A stretch of DNA of 11,425 bases from Larix sibirica (taxonomy: Eukaryota; Streptophyta; Pinopsida; Pinales; Pinaceae): assembly GCA_004151065.3 (NCBI GenBank), contig NWUY0300010892.1:6692-18116 (forward strand), written 5' to 3'. This document shows positions 1 to 6,860 of the stretch, piece by piece. Positions within the stretch are counted from its first letter, which is position 1. Each line of letters starts with the position of its first letter. The notes under the pieces were generated by a model. It did not search any database. It had not been told where the DNA came from and saw only the letters and a program-made list of their open reading frames with translations. A program made the translations under genes and the position numbers.

Positions 1-240
1 TTTTATTTTATTTTTAATTTAACATAAGTTACATTTAGGTAAAGCAAATTTGTCACATTAAATTTTAAAGTAAATAAAAAAATAAAAAATATGTTATAGG
101 CCAATCAAAAAATCAATTTAATTTGTTTAAAAAATCATTTTAATAATTAAAATTCACAAAACATTGAACAACTATATAAAAATTTACAAACTAATTAAAT
201 AATAAATGCAAACTGATTGTTATATAACCTGCCAAGATAG
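1..240. other. AT-rich intergenic stretch, no gene seen
   Basis: The segment is made almost entirely of A/T runs, with no long reading frame, RNA gene or recognisable element on either strand. It leads into the tandem-repeat block that starts near 253. It may be part of an old, decayed repeat, but nothing in it identifies a family. Confidence 0.6.
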
Positions 241-252
241 GTATAATAAGAG

Positions 253-407
253 TTAAAGTAGAAAAATGATTGTTAATGCACTTACTTAAAACATTATTAA
301 ATAAAAGTTAAAGTAGAAGAATCAACATTATTAAATAAAAATTAAAGTAGAAGAATGATTGCTAATGCAATTACTCAAAACATTATTAAATAAAAGTTAA
401 AGTAGAA
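253..407. repeat. Degenerate tandem repeat with 55/34-bp alternating spacing
   Basis: The core TTAAAGTAGAA starts at 253, 308, 342 and 397, giving spacings of 55, 34 and 55 bp, so the higher-order period is 89 bp. The longer units share the words AATGCA, TTACT and AAAACATTATTAAATAAAA, and the shorter unit lacks the AATGCA part. This suggests an internally deleted copy was duplicated together with a full one. The same GTAGAAGAATGA words run on into the next repeat block, so the two arrays appear related. No coding potential is seen. Confidence 0.75.
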
Positions 408-970
408 GAATGAATGTTAGGTGGGATTATTCTCTCCTTTCAAACTCTTAGGTGGGATCAAAGGTCAAAGAAAATAATTGAGGTAGTAGAAGAATGATTG
501 TTAGGTGGGATTATTCTCCCCTTTGGTAGCATAAAAGAATAAAGTAGAAGAATGAATGTTAGGTGGGATTATTCTCTTCTTTCAAATTCTTTGGTGGGAT
601 TAAAAGTCAAAGAAAATAATAGAGGTAGTAGAAGAATGATTGTTAGGTGGAATTATTCTCCCCTTTGGTGGAATAAAAGAATGATTGTTAGGTGGGATTA
701 TTTTCCCCTTTCATTAACTTTTGAAATAAAAGTTAAAAATAATATTTGAGAATAATTATTAGGTGAGATTATTTTCCCTTTTCTTAATTTTTTTGGAATA
801 AAGGTTAAAAAAATAATTGAGATGATAGGAAAAATGATGGTTAGGTGAGATTATTTCCCCTTTCTTAGTTCGGTGAGATTATTTTCCCCTTTCCTTAGCT
901 CTTTGAAATAAAGGTTAAAGAAAATAATTGAGGTGGTAGAAGAATGATAGTTAAGTGGGATTATTCTCCC
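401..970. repeat. Minisatellite-like array with about 142-bp higher-order unit
   Basis: A motif resembling TTAGGTGGGATTATTCTC recurs about ten times (near 417, 448, 501, 559, 591, 643, 688, 759, 841, 871 and 951). Bases 401-542 and 543-684 align along their whole length at an offset of 142 bp with scattered substitutions, so they are a clear higher-order duplication. Downstream copies are more diverged and change GTGGGA to GTGAGA. Both 142-bp copies carry a W-box core on the minus strand (GGTCAA at 463-468, AGTCAA at 605-610). The short open frame across 552-749 is only the translation of this repeat. Confidence 0.8.
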
Positions 971-1247
971 CCTTCGTGAGCATAATTATTGTTGTAACGT
1001 TTGAAGTAGTACAATTATTCTTCTTATCCTTATCCCTACCTTTCTCTTTGCTCATTCACCTGGATTTTATGAAGTTTAATGTCCACGCCTTGTTATTTTC
1101 ATACTTTATCATATTTTTATCATCTTCTTCATTGATACTTTACTTTTATTATTCTTCTGTAACCACCTGGTTCTAATAAACTTGTCCGAATTATTCCTTT
1201 CGTTTCGATGAAGTTAGAATCGGATGCATGCATTAACGACTTCCTCG
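971..1247 (+). promoter_or_regulatory. Presumed distal promoter of the NLR gene
   Basis: No convincing gene lies in this pyrimidine- and AT-rich stretch. It sits between the tandem repeats and the TATA box of the NLR. A perfect 10-bp palindrome, ATGCATGCAT at 1224-1233, contains the RY-type core CATGCA and ends about 15 bases before the TATA box. The 73-codon open frame over 955-1176 is rich in Leu, Phe and Ser and looks like chance reading of pyrimidine tracts. Promoter function is inferred from position only. Confidence 0.4.
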
Positions 1248-1257
1248 CTATATATAG
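1248..1257 (+). promoter_or_regulatory. TATA box of the NLR gene
   Basis: CTATATATAG is a strong plant TATA element on the + strand about 200 bases before the NLR start codon. A start site about 25-35 bases downstream would fall near 1280, giving a leader of about 175 nt. No transcript data are available, so the start site is inferred. Confidence 0.6.
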
Positions 1258-1283
1258 ATTCATTCACTGATTCATCGAATTCA

Positions 1284-1373
1284 ATGGCCCTTCTAGGCCC
1301 GCCATTTACTTCGTTTCAGTATTCATGTGAATCCCATACTCTTTCTTTCTCAGTGCCCTTCTCTCGCGTTTAG
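1284..1373 (+). other. Possible upstream ORF (29 codons) and a minimal ATG-TGA in the NLR leader
   Basis: If transcription starts a few bases upstream, the first ATG in the leader (1284-1286) opens a 29-codon frame ending at TAG 1371-1373. A second ATG at 1325 is followed at once by TGA (1325-1330). Both precede the NLR start at 1456 and could lower its translation, as uORFs are known to do for many plant immune genes. The predicted cap site lies very close to 1284, so the longer uORF may be missing from the mRNA. Confidence 0.35.
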
Positions 1374-1434
1374 GTTTGACCTCCCATATTCCCCAGCCAT
1401 TTCAGTGTTCACGTAAATCCCATATTCTTTCTTT
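1314..1434 (+). repeat. Direct repeat of about 35 bp in the NLR leader
   Basis: Bases 1314-1348 and 1400-1434 match at 31 of 35 positions (TTTCAGTRTTCAYGTRAATC followed by CCATAYTCTTTCTTT), an offset of 86 bp. The ATG-TGA present in the first copy reads ACG-TAA in the second. A W-box, TTGACC, lies between the copies at 1376-1381. The duplication is visible directly, and any regulatory role is unproven. Confidence 0.7.
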
Positions 1435-1455
1435 ATCTCTGCTATTCAGCTCATA

Positions 1456-3732
1456 ATGGCTGCAGAGATTATCGAAAAGATGGAAGAGATTTCCGAGTTG
1501 CAGAAAGATGGCTCTGTTCTGAATACTACTGACTTTAGCAGAATGAAGGGCTTGCTTATTCATATTCGCAACGTGTTCCAATCTCGACAAAAGAGGGTCC
1601 CCGAGGCCTTGGAAAGAAGTTTGGAAAAGATGAAGGATGCCCTTAAACAGGCCAAGGATCTGATTGATGAAGACAAGAAACAGAGAGAGCGACAGTGTCG
1701 TTTCCTCTTCGGCAACTCCAAACACTCCTCGAAGATTCGAGTTTGGAAGGTAGGATTTTATGCTCTCCTGCAAGAGCTTGAAATGGCTTTTTCGACGTCC
1801 TCCAATACTGGGCAGATTGCGTTCTCGGCAACGCCTCCGGCACATCGCCGTCTTCAACCTGTGCCTGACTTAGACTTCGTGGGATCGGGCATTCAATCTG
1901 CCCGGAAGCAGCTGCAAACATGGCTGCAGGCCGAGCCTCGTGGCCAAGTCAGAGTAATCGGTGTACATGGTACCCGGGGCGTGGGCAAGACTTCCTTGCT
2001 CAAAATCATCTACAATACGTATAAGCAAGAGGTCAGTGCTTTCTTTGATGTCATCATTTGGATTACAGCTTCTCCTGGCAATCAGATTGAACAGCTGCAG
2101 GCTTCCATAGCTAAGGCACTGAATCTAAATCTGGAGGGAAGTTCTAATGCTGATGCGCGGAAGACGCAACTGAATGCTTCTCTCCGAAGAAAGAGATTTC
2201 TTCTGATACTAGACAACATGGATCAACAAATCGATCTTAATGAAGTGGGCGTCAAAACTGGGGATGATACTGGTAGCAAAATCCTAATCTCCGGTCGCGA
2301 CAAAAACGTGGTTGAAGGAATGGGGTCAAGGGATTACTCCCGCATTATAGAACCCTTGTCCCCAGAGGAAGCCTGGGATTTATTTAGAAGAGGAGCTTTT
2401 GAAGATGGAGTTGCTCCTGCTCCTGATCAGAATAATATAGAGCGTACAGCCAGAGAAATTGCTTCGACCTGCGGAGGCATTCCGTTGGCCATAAATGCAG
2501 TTGCTGCAGCGATGAGTTTCATAAACACTGAGGATCATGATCAGTGGAGCAGTGCTTTAGCTTCGATCACAAAGTTAAAATCTTCCCTCCCAAGAGATCT
2601 CGAGACCATCGACCCAGATCTTTATCCGGTGTCAAGATGGTGTTATGATAAATTGCCTGATAGCAAACTGAAGATTTGTTTTCTAAATTGTGCAGCATTT
2701 CTCCCAGATAAAGAAATTGCTGTGGAGACGTTGCTGGAAATGTGGGAGGCGGAAGGGTTGCTCGAGGTGCAGGAAGGGACACTTTCTTCGATGGATGCCC
2801 GGCGGCGCTGCATAAAAGAACTGGTAAGTAGGTGCTTGGTGGAGCGTGTGGAGTATATTGTTGATGACAACTATCATAGTGTGGAGTATTTAAAGATTCA
2901 TGGAGCTTTTCGTGGCATGGCAATATACATAGGCCAGAAGGAGGAGAACTGCTTATTTGTAGCAGGCCAACAGTCGCAGAACTTTCCTAATGAAAGAGAT
3001 ACAAGGGATTGCAAACGGATCTCAGTTGGCCATACTGCTATTAAGGATCTTCCAACTGATTTGAAATGTTCAAATCTGGAGAGTTTGATATTGGCCTCTA
3101 ATATTCGTTTGGAAGAGGTTCCAAAAGGATTTTTGTCCAAAAGTATCAACTCTCTTAAGGTTTTGGATTTGTCGCGCACTTCCATAAAAACATTGCCAAC
3201 CTCAGTGGACCAGCTTGAACAGCTTGTATTTCTTAACTTGACTGAGTGCATCAAACTTGTTGATTTGCCTGATAGTCTGTGTAAGCTCTCTAGCCTTCAA
3301 GTTCTGAATCTTAATTCTTGCTCGGCGTTGCTTTCATTGCCGAGTAACATAGCAGAGCTCAAGAATCTAAAACATCTCAGATTGGATGCTTGCTATAGTC
3401 TAAATGGGATTCCACAAAATCTTTCTCAACTTATTTCATTGAACACTCTCATCTTGCCGTTAATGGAGTCTATTTGTGCACTGAGTGTGGTGGATCTCTC
3501 AAAGCTCTCCAATCTCATGGAGTTGACCACGGTGGTAAAATCAGAGAATCCCTCAAAGCAAAATGAATTGGGTACAGAGGCTACTTGGTTGCAGATGAGA
3601 AATTTAACATTAGAATATGATGATGATGCAGGTGCAGATAGAGATACTATAGCACATGAGCATGTTATTCTCAAAAACATGGGGAATATGAAGAACTTAC
3701 AGAATTTTCATGAAAATGTTACCAGGGGGTAA
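1456..3732 (+). CDS. CC-NB-ARC-LRR immune receptor (NLR), 5' part, 758 codons
   Basis: This encodes an intracellular plant NLR, the receptor class that senses pathogen effectors through nucleotide-driven switching. Residues 1-130 are helical and charged and lack a clear EDVID motif. NB-ARC motifs follow in order: P-loop GTRGVGKTS (172-180, Lys178), kinase-2 RFLLILDNM (247-255), RNBS-B GSKILISGR (273-281), GLPL-type CGGIPLA (339-345), RNBS-D CFLNCAAFLPD (408-418), and an MHD position reading IHG (481-483). Leucine-rich repeats begin near residue 528. The start codon has A at -3 and G at +4. The frame stops at TAA 3730-3732 in the middle of the LRR. The LRR continues without a break in another frame, so one base in the G-run 3725-3729 appears to be missing. 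Gene identity is firm, but whether the allele is functional is open. No introns are evident. Confidence 0.93.
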   Translation: MAAEIIEKMEEISELQKDGSVLNTTDFSRMKGLLIHIRNVFQSRQKRVPEALERSLEKMKDALKQAKDLIDEDKKQRERQCRFLFGNSKHSSKIRVWKVGFYALLQELEMAFSTSSNTGQIAFSATPPAHRRLQPVPDLDFVGSGIQSARKQLQTWLQAEPRGQVRVIGVHGTRGVGKTSLLKIIYNTYKQEVSAFFDVIIWITASPGNQIEQLQASIAKALNLNLEGSSNADARKTQLNASLRRKRFLLILDNMDQQIDLNEVGVKTGDDTGSKILISGRDKNVVEGMGSRDYSRIIEPLSPEEAWDLFRRGAFEDGVAPAPDQNNIERTAREIASTCGGIPLAINAVAAAMSFINTEDHDQWSSALASITKLKSSLPRDLETIDPDLYPVSRWCYDKLPDSKLKICFLNCAAFLPDKEIAVETLLEMWEAEGLLEVQEGTLSSMDARRRCIKELVSRCLVERVEYIVDDNYHSVEYLKIHGAFRGMAIYIGQKEENCLFVAGQQSQNFPNERDTRDCKRISVGHTAIKDLPTDLKCSNLESLILASNIRLEEVPKGFLSKSINSLKVLDLSRTSIKTLPTSVDQLEQLVFLNLTECIKLVDLPDSLCKLSSLQVLNLNSCSALLSLPSNIAELKNLKHLRLDACYSLNGIPQNLSQLISLNTLILPLMESICALSVVDLSKLSNLMELTTVVKSENPSKQNELGTEATWLQMRNLTLEYDDDAGADRDTIAHEHVILKNMGNMKNLQNFHENVTRG

Positions 3733-3764
3733 CTCTACTCAACAGTGTTTGTCAGTTCCAAAAT

Positions 3765-4340
3765 ATGAAAATGTTACTTTTGCATTCATGTTACCAATTG
3801 AAGGCGTTTCTTGCCGGGGACAATAGTAGCAGCGCAAGTACACGTGACTCTTTTCCAAAGTTGGAAAAATTGGTTCTCAGAAACCTACTCAAGCTAGAGA
3901 GTCTTGCAGGGCCACTGGGGAAGAAAGGAACAATGTCTGAACTTCAATTATTGGTAATCTTCAATTGCCCATTATTGAAGGAATTGCCATCCGGAATGAA
4001 GCTACCTGATTTAAAAGAATTGCATATAACTATGTGCAATGAGGTGCAGAAATTGGACATTGGAAGTGGTGGTTTTCCAGAGTTGGAGACAGTGATATTG
4101 GATGAACTAAACATGTTACAGAGTATATCAGATCCTTCTACAGTGTGGACGGATAGCACCATGTCCAAACTTCAAAGGTTGGAGTTCATTGATTGCCCCT
4201 TGTTGAAGAGATTACCAACTGGAATGGAGACACTCTCTGGCTTGAGGCAAATTAATGGAGAATTAGATTGGTGGCAAAGCATCATTTGGGAAAATGATGA
4301 TCAAAAAACAAAGCTTTCTCAATTATTTATGATCATATAA
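3765..4340 (+). CDS. C-terminal LRR part of the same NLR, in a shifted frame
   Basis: This frame is open from 3714, and its first ATG (3765) is probably an internal Met rather than a true start. It carries LRR segments such as FPKLEKLVLRNL, MSELQLLVIFNCPLLKELPS, FPELETVILDEL and MSKLQRLEFIDCPLLKRLPT. The end resembles the WW..I.WE tail common after the last LRR of plant CNLs. The sequence between 3714 and 3765 also reads as good LRR in this frame, which places the shift in the G-run at 3725-3729. With one base restored, the gene would run 1456-4340, about 961 residues, a normal CNL length. Alternatives are a sequencing or assembly error or a real truncating allele. A separate gene is unlikely. 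Confidence 0.85.
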   Translation: MKMLLLHSCYQLKAFLAGDNSSSASTRDSFPKLEKLVLRNLLKLESLAGPLGKKGTMSELQLLVIFNCPLLKELPSGMKLPDLKELHITMCNEVQKLDIGSGGFPELETVILDELNMLQSISDPSTVWTDSTMSKLQRLEFIDCPLLKRLPTGMETLSGLRQINGELDWWQSIIWENDDQKTKLSQLFMII

Positions 4341-4396
4341 AAATCGTGTTTGGTTGTATCCAGTACTGAGATTTTGTTATATTGTTATTGGATTTT

Positions 4397-4402
4397 AATA
4401 AA
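4397..4402 (+). terminator. Poly(A) signal of the NLR gene
   Basis: A canonical AATAAA lies 57 bases after the NLR stop codon, in a T-rich stretch with several TTGT/TGTT words upstream, as expected for plant 3' ends. The cleavage site is probably within the next 10-40 bases. Confidence 0.55.
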
Positions 4403-4825
4403 TAATATTCACCAATTTCTTCATATTTGTGCTTCTTAATATCTGAATGTTATTTGATTGGGTGGTATCTGATATATTACCGTGTATAAGTAGAAGCTCT
4501 TTGTTTCATGGAAAATGAATATATTGAATTTAAGTATTTTTTAATAAAATTATTTTATTTTACAAAATTCAATTTTGTTAATTTTATCAATTAGTTTTTA
4601 ATAAAAAATTAAATTTTTAAACCATTTATTTAAATAAAAATATTATAAATTTGGATAATTTATATTTTATTATATTGTATATTTATTAATTTTTATAATT
4701 TAAATTTTTAAATATAAAATATTTATATTATATAAATTTAATTTTAAGATAAATGTTTTTTTAACAAATAGATTAGTTAAATATATTAATGTAAATATCT
4801 ATTTGTATCAAAAAAGATAAGCTTA
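4403..4825. other. Very AT-rich intergenic DNA, possible matrix-attachment-like region
   Basis: There is no gene on either strand. From about 4520 to 4800 the sequence is nearly all A/T, with many AATAAA/TTTAAT words and a perfect 17-base palindrome, ACAAAATTCAATTTTGT, at 4562-4578. Such DNA between plant genes can act as a scaffold/matrix attachment region, but composition alone does not show that. Confidence 0.5.
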
Positions 4826-4979
4826 ACTTTATTTGAGTATATTACATAATTATTTGTTCATGTTCACATGCACATGCACAAGTAGTTATGTTCTCACTTA
4901 AATCAATTACAATGTAATAGCAAATAAACCATACTTAATTGTATTCGTTATTTGGTAAAACAAATGTTAAAACATGTAG

Positions 4980-5352
4980 ATAATCAAAATCTAAGCTTGG
5001 TGGGTTAGCTCAAGGGGTTGAGAGTTATTTCTTGCAAGCAAGAGGTCTCGGTGGCTATGTTTAGGCTGTATGAGGGCTAGTTGATGTCCCCACCGGGTTA
5101 TGAGGGCCTCAGTCGATGTCCCCATTGGCTTATGAGGGCCTCAGTCGAGTTAGGCATCGTAATCAAGGCCGGCGGGTGGCTTCCCTATGTTTCTTCGAGG
5201 GGTTTGTGGTGGCTTCCCCATGTTTCTTTGGATTTTGAGGGAATTTTTCATGGTGGCTTCCCTATGTTTCTCCGGATTTCAAGAGGTTTTTCGTGGATGT
5301 AGCAAGCAACTGATTCTCTGAAGCCATGAACCACATTGAAAAAAAATATAAT
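4980..5352 (+). mobile_element. SINE, first (probably artefactual) copy, right end cut by the N
   Basis: The 5' target-site duplication is at 4980-4994 and the body starts at 4995. The body is identical to the second copy, but it breaks off at 5352, with only the first five bases of the 3' duplication present (5348-5352). It has the same tRNA-like head and repeated body as described for 5508-5890. It probably represents the same physical element as that copy. Confidence 0.7.
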
Positions 5353-5353
5353 N
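5353..5353. other. Ambiguous base or contig junction
   Basis: This is the only N in the window. It lies exactly between the two identical 527-bp copies and probably marks a join between draft contigs. Coordinates to its right are likely inflated by about 528 bp relative to the real chromosome. Confidence 0.85.
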
Positions 5354-5507
5354 ACTTTATTTGAGTATATTACATAATTATTTGTTCATGTTCACATGCA
5401 CATGCACAAGTAGTTATGTTCTCACTTAAATCAATTACAATGTAATAGCAAATAAACCATACTTAATTGTATTCGTTATTTGGTAAAACAAATGTTAAAA
5501 CATGTAG

Positions 5508-5890
5508 ATAATCAAAATCTAAGCTTGGTGGGTTAGCTCAAGGGGTTGAGAGTTATTTCTTGCAAGCAAGAGGTCTCGGTGGCTATGTTTAGGCTGTATG
5601 AGGGCTAGTTGATGTCCCCACCGGGTTATGAGGGCCTCAGTCGATGTCCCCATTGGCTTATGAGGGCCTCAGTCGAGTTAGGCATCGTAATCAAGGCCGG
5701 CGGGTGGCTTCCCTATGTTTCTTCGAGGGGTTTGTGGTGGCTTCCCCATGTTTCTTTGGATTTTGAGGGAATTTTTCATGGTGGCTTCCCTATGTTTCTC
5801 CGGATTTCAAGAGGTTTTTCGTGGATGTAGCAAGCAACTGATTCTCTGAAGCCATGAACCACATTGAAAAAAAATATAATCAAAATCTAA
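5508..5890 (+). mobile_element. tRNA-derived SINE with perfect 15-bp target-site duplication
   Basis: A body of about 353 bp (5523-5875) is bounded by ATAATCAAAATCTAA at 5508-5522 and again at 5876-5890, the mark of LINE-machinery retroposition. The head reads GGTGGGTTAGCTCAAGGGGT and contains a good pol III A box, TAGCTCAAGGGG (5534-5545). The expected B box is degenerate (around 5571-5582). The body holds a 30-32-bp repeat with TATGAGGGC...GATGTCCCC (near 5597-5680), then three copies starting GTGGCTTCCC.ATGTTTCT (5704, 5737, 5781). It ends in GAAAAAAAAT. The 73-codon frame inside is not a gene. The family is unknown to me. Confidence 0.8.
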
Positions 5891-6066
5891 CTATAATTAT
5901 TTGACCACAATTTGGCAATGGTTATTGTTGATATTGAGTTCCAACGCAAATATTAATACATGGAATTTTTAGAATGTGATCAAACATATTTATACTAATT
6001 ATTATTATAGTTATTTACTCTGGTTAACATGGAGAATGTGAATTGGGTAATGTCATAATTGAATTT
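5891..6066. other. AT-rich spacer between SINE and LINE
   Basis: This short AT-rich stretch has no gene or repeat I can name. Composition changes sharply to GC-rich near 6068, which is the best guess for the left end of the LINE. The target-site duplication cannot be tested because the LINE's 3' end is outside the window. Confidence 0.5.
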
Positions 6067-6146
6067 ATGCGAGAACCCTAGCGCTATGGTGCATTCTGCG
6101 TGAACCCTAGCCCTCGCGTTCGGCTCTCCCGCGGGCTCCTCCTGCG

Positions 6147-6860
6147 ATGGTTGCCATGGACCCTCCGTCGACCCCTTCTCCTGAGGAACGCCAACGTATT
6201 CTGGACGCCGCCTTCCGCTCTTTGGTGGAATCCACCCCCCCTCTTTCAGCCTCCTCGGATCCATTGGATGCTAGTTTTATCAAGCGAGTTGCTGCCCCCC
6301 GTATCCAGATCATGTCGGCGACTTCCAAGTTGAAAGCCCTCACCCTGAGTGAGCGTGGTTTGATCAGACAATTTACTGGAATCTGGCTATCTCCAAAGTC
6401 CATGGACGCCTGGATCAATAAAAATTGGATGCCCCTGATCACTGGGGGTCTACAGCATTGTTTTTGCGGTAAGGGTTTATTTACTTTTATGTTTGAAAAC
6501 AAGACTGATAGGGATCTCATTTTTAGAAGCATCCCTTATTTCATGGGCCCTCGTGGCCTCTACTTAAATCGTTGGAGCTTGTCCTTTGACCCCAAGAAGG
6601 ATGTCCCCTCAACAGTCCTTGTCTGGGTTCGCCTACCCCATTTGCCGTTGCACTGCTGGAATGACGAAACTTTACAAGCCATTGGTAACTCCCTTGGGAA
6701 GTATATTGACAATGCTGAGCCAAAAGGACCCTTGTTCTCATGTGCCAGAATCTGTGTAGAAGTAGATCTGGAGAAAGGTTTATCAGAGGAAGTAAACCTA
6801 TTTATGGACGGATGGGAGCATATGCAGAAGGTTGATTGCGAACAGTTGCCTTTCAAATGA
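6147..6860 (+). pseudogene. LINE ORF1 protein, N-terminal part (DUF4283-like)
   Basis: The 237 readable codons encode the RNA-binding ORF1 protein of the LINE. The fold resembles DUF4283 of plant LINEs, including the segments GLIRQFTGIW, KGLFTFMFENKTDRDLIF, WSLSFDPKKDVPS, VWVRLPHLPLHCW and LPFK. Two in-frame ATGs are available, at 6147 and 6156. The second has the better context, GCCATGG. The frame ends at TGA 6858-6860, exactly where the first Cys of a CCHC zinc knuckle should be. The knuckle continues directly afterwards as KKCHEYGHFVKTCPK. In an intact element this protein would coat the LINE RNA. Here it would lack the knuckle. Confidence 0.85.

Larger units (their letters stand above)
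4826..5880. repeat. Two identical 527-bp copies abutting a single N (likely assembly artefact)
   Basis: Bases 4826-5352 and 5354-5880 are the same at an offset of 528, with no difference that I can find. The first copy ends directly before the N at 5353 and the second begins directly after it. This is the pattern left when two contigs share an end and are laid side by side instead of merged. The first copy also stops four bases into the SINE's target-site duplication, while the second completes it. A real recent tandem duplication is possible but needs the breakpoints to coincide with the N by chance. Confidence 0.9.

Noticed and set aside
552-749. 65-codon open frame with repeated VRWDYS-like words
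   Set aside because: It is the translation of the tandem DNA repeat. There is no promoter, no domain, and the frame depends on repeat units.
401-970. CRISPR-like array
   Set aside because: Units are degenerate and lack constant repeats with unique spacers, and the DNA is plant nuclear.
955-1176. 73-codon hydrophobic frame upstream of the NLR
   Set aside because: Leu/Phe/Ser-rich translation of pyrimidine tracts, partly from the last repeat unit. Nothing supports a gene.
1402-1857. 151-codon antisense frame over the NLR start
   Set aside because: Shadow of the NLR coding strand. The + strand protein has clear domains and this one has none.
3720-3735. Programmed ribosomal frameshift in the NLR
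   Set aside because: The G-run does not make a classical X-XXY-YYZ slippery site, no downstream structure is obvious, and plant NLRs are not known to use this. A one-base slip is simpler.
5081-5302. 73-codon frame, repeated identically at 5609-5830
   Set aside because: It lies inside the SINE body and reads its internal repeats. The second identity is a consequence of the 527-bp duplication.
5523-5600. A genuine tRNA gene
   Set aside because: Only the A-box half is convincing. There is no standard T arm or B box and no closing acceptor stem.
4826-5880. Recent biological tandem duplication or two SINE insertions
   Set aside because: Both copies end at the N and the first lacks the rest of its target-site duplication. 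An unmerged contig overlap explains everything more simply.
6107-6532. 141-codon antisense frame over LINE ORF1
   Set aside because: Shadow of the DUF4283-type ORF1, with no recognisable domain.
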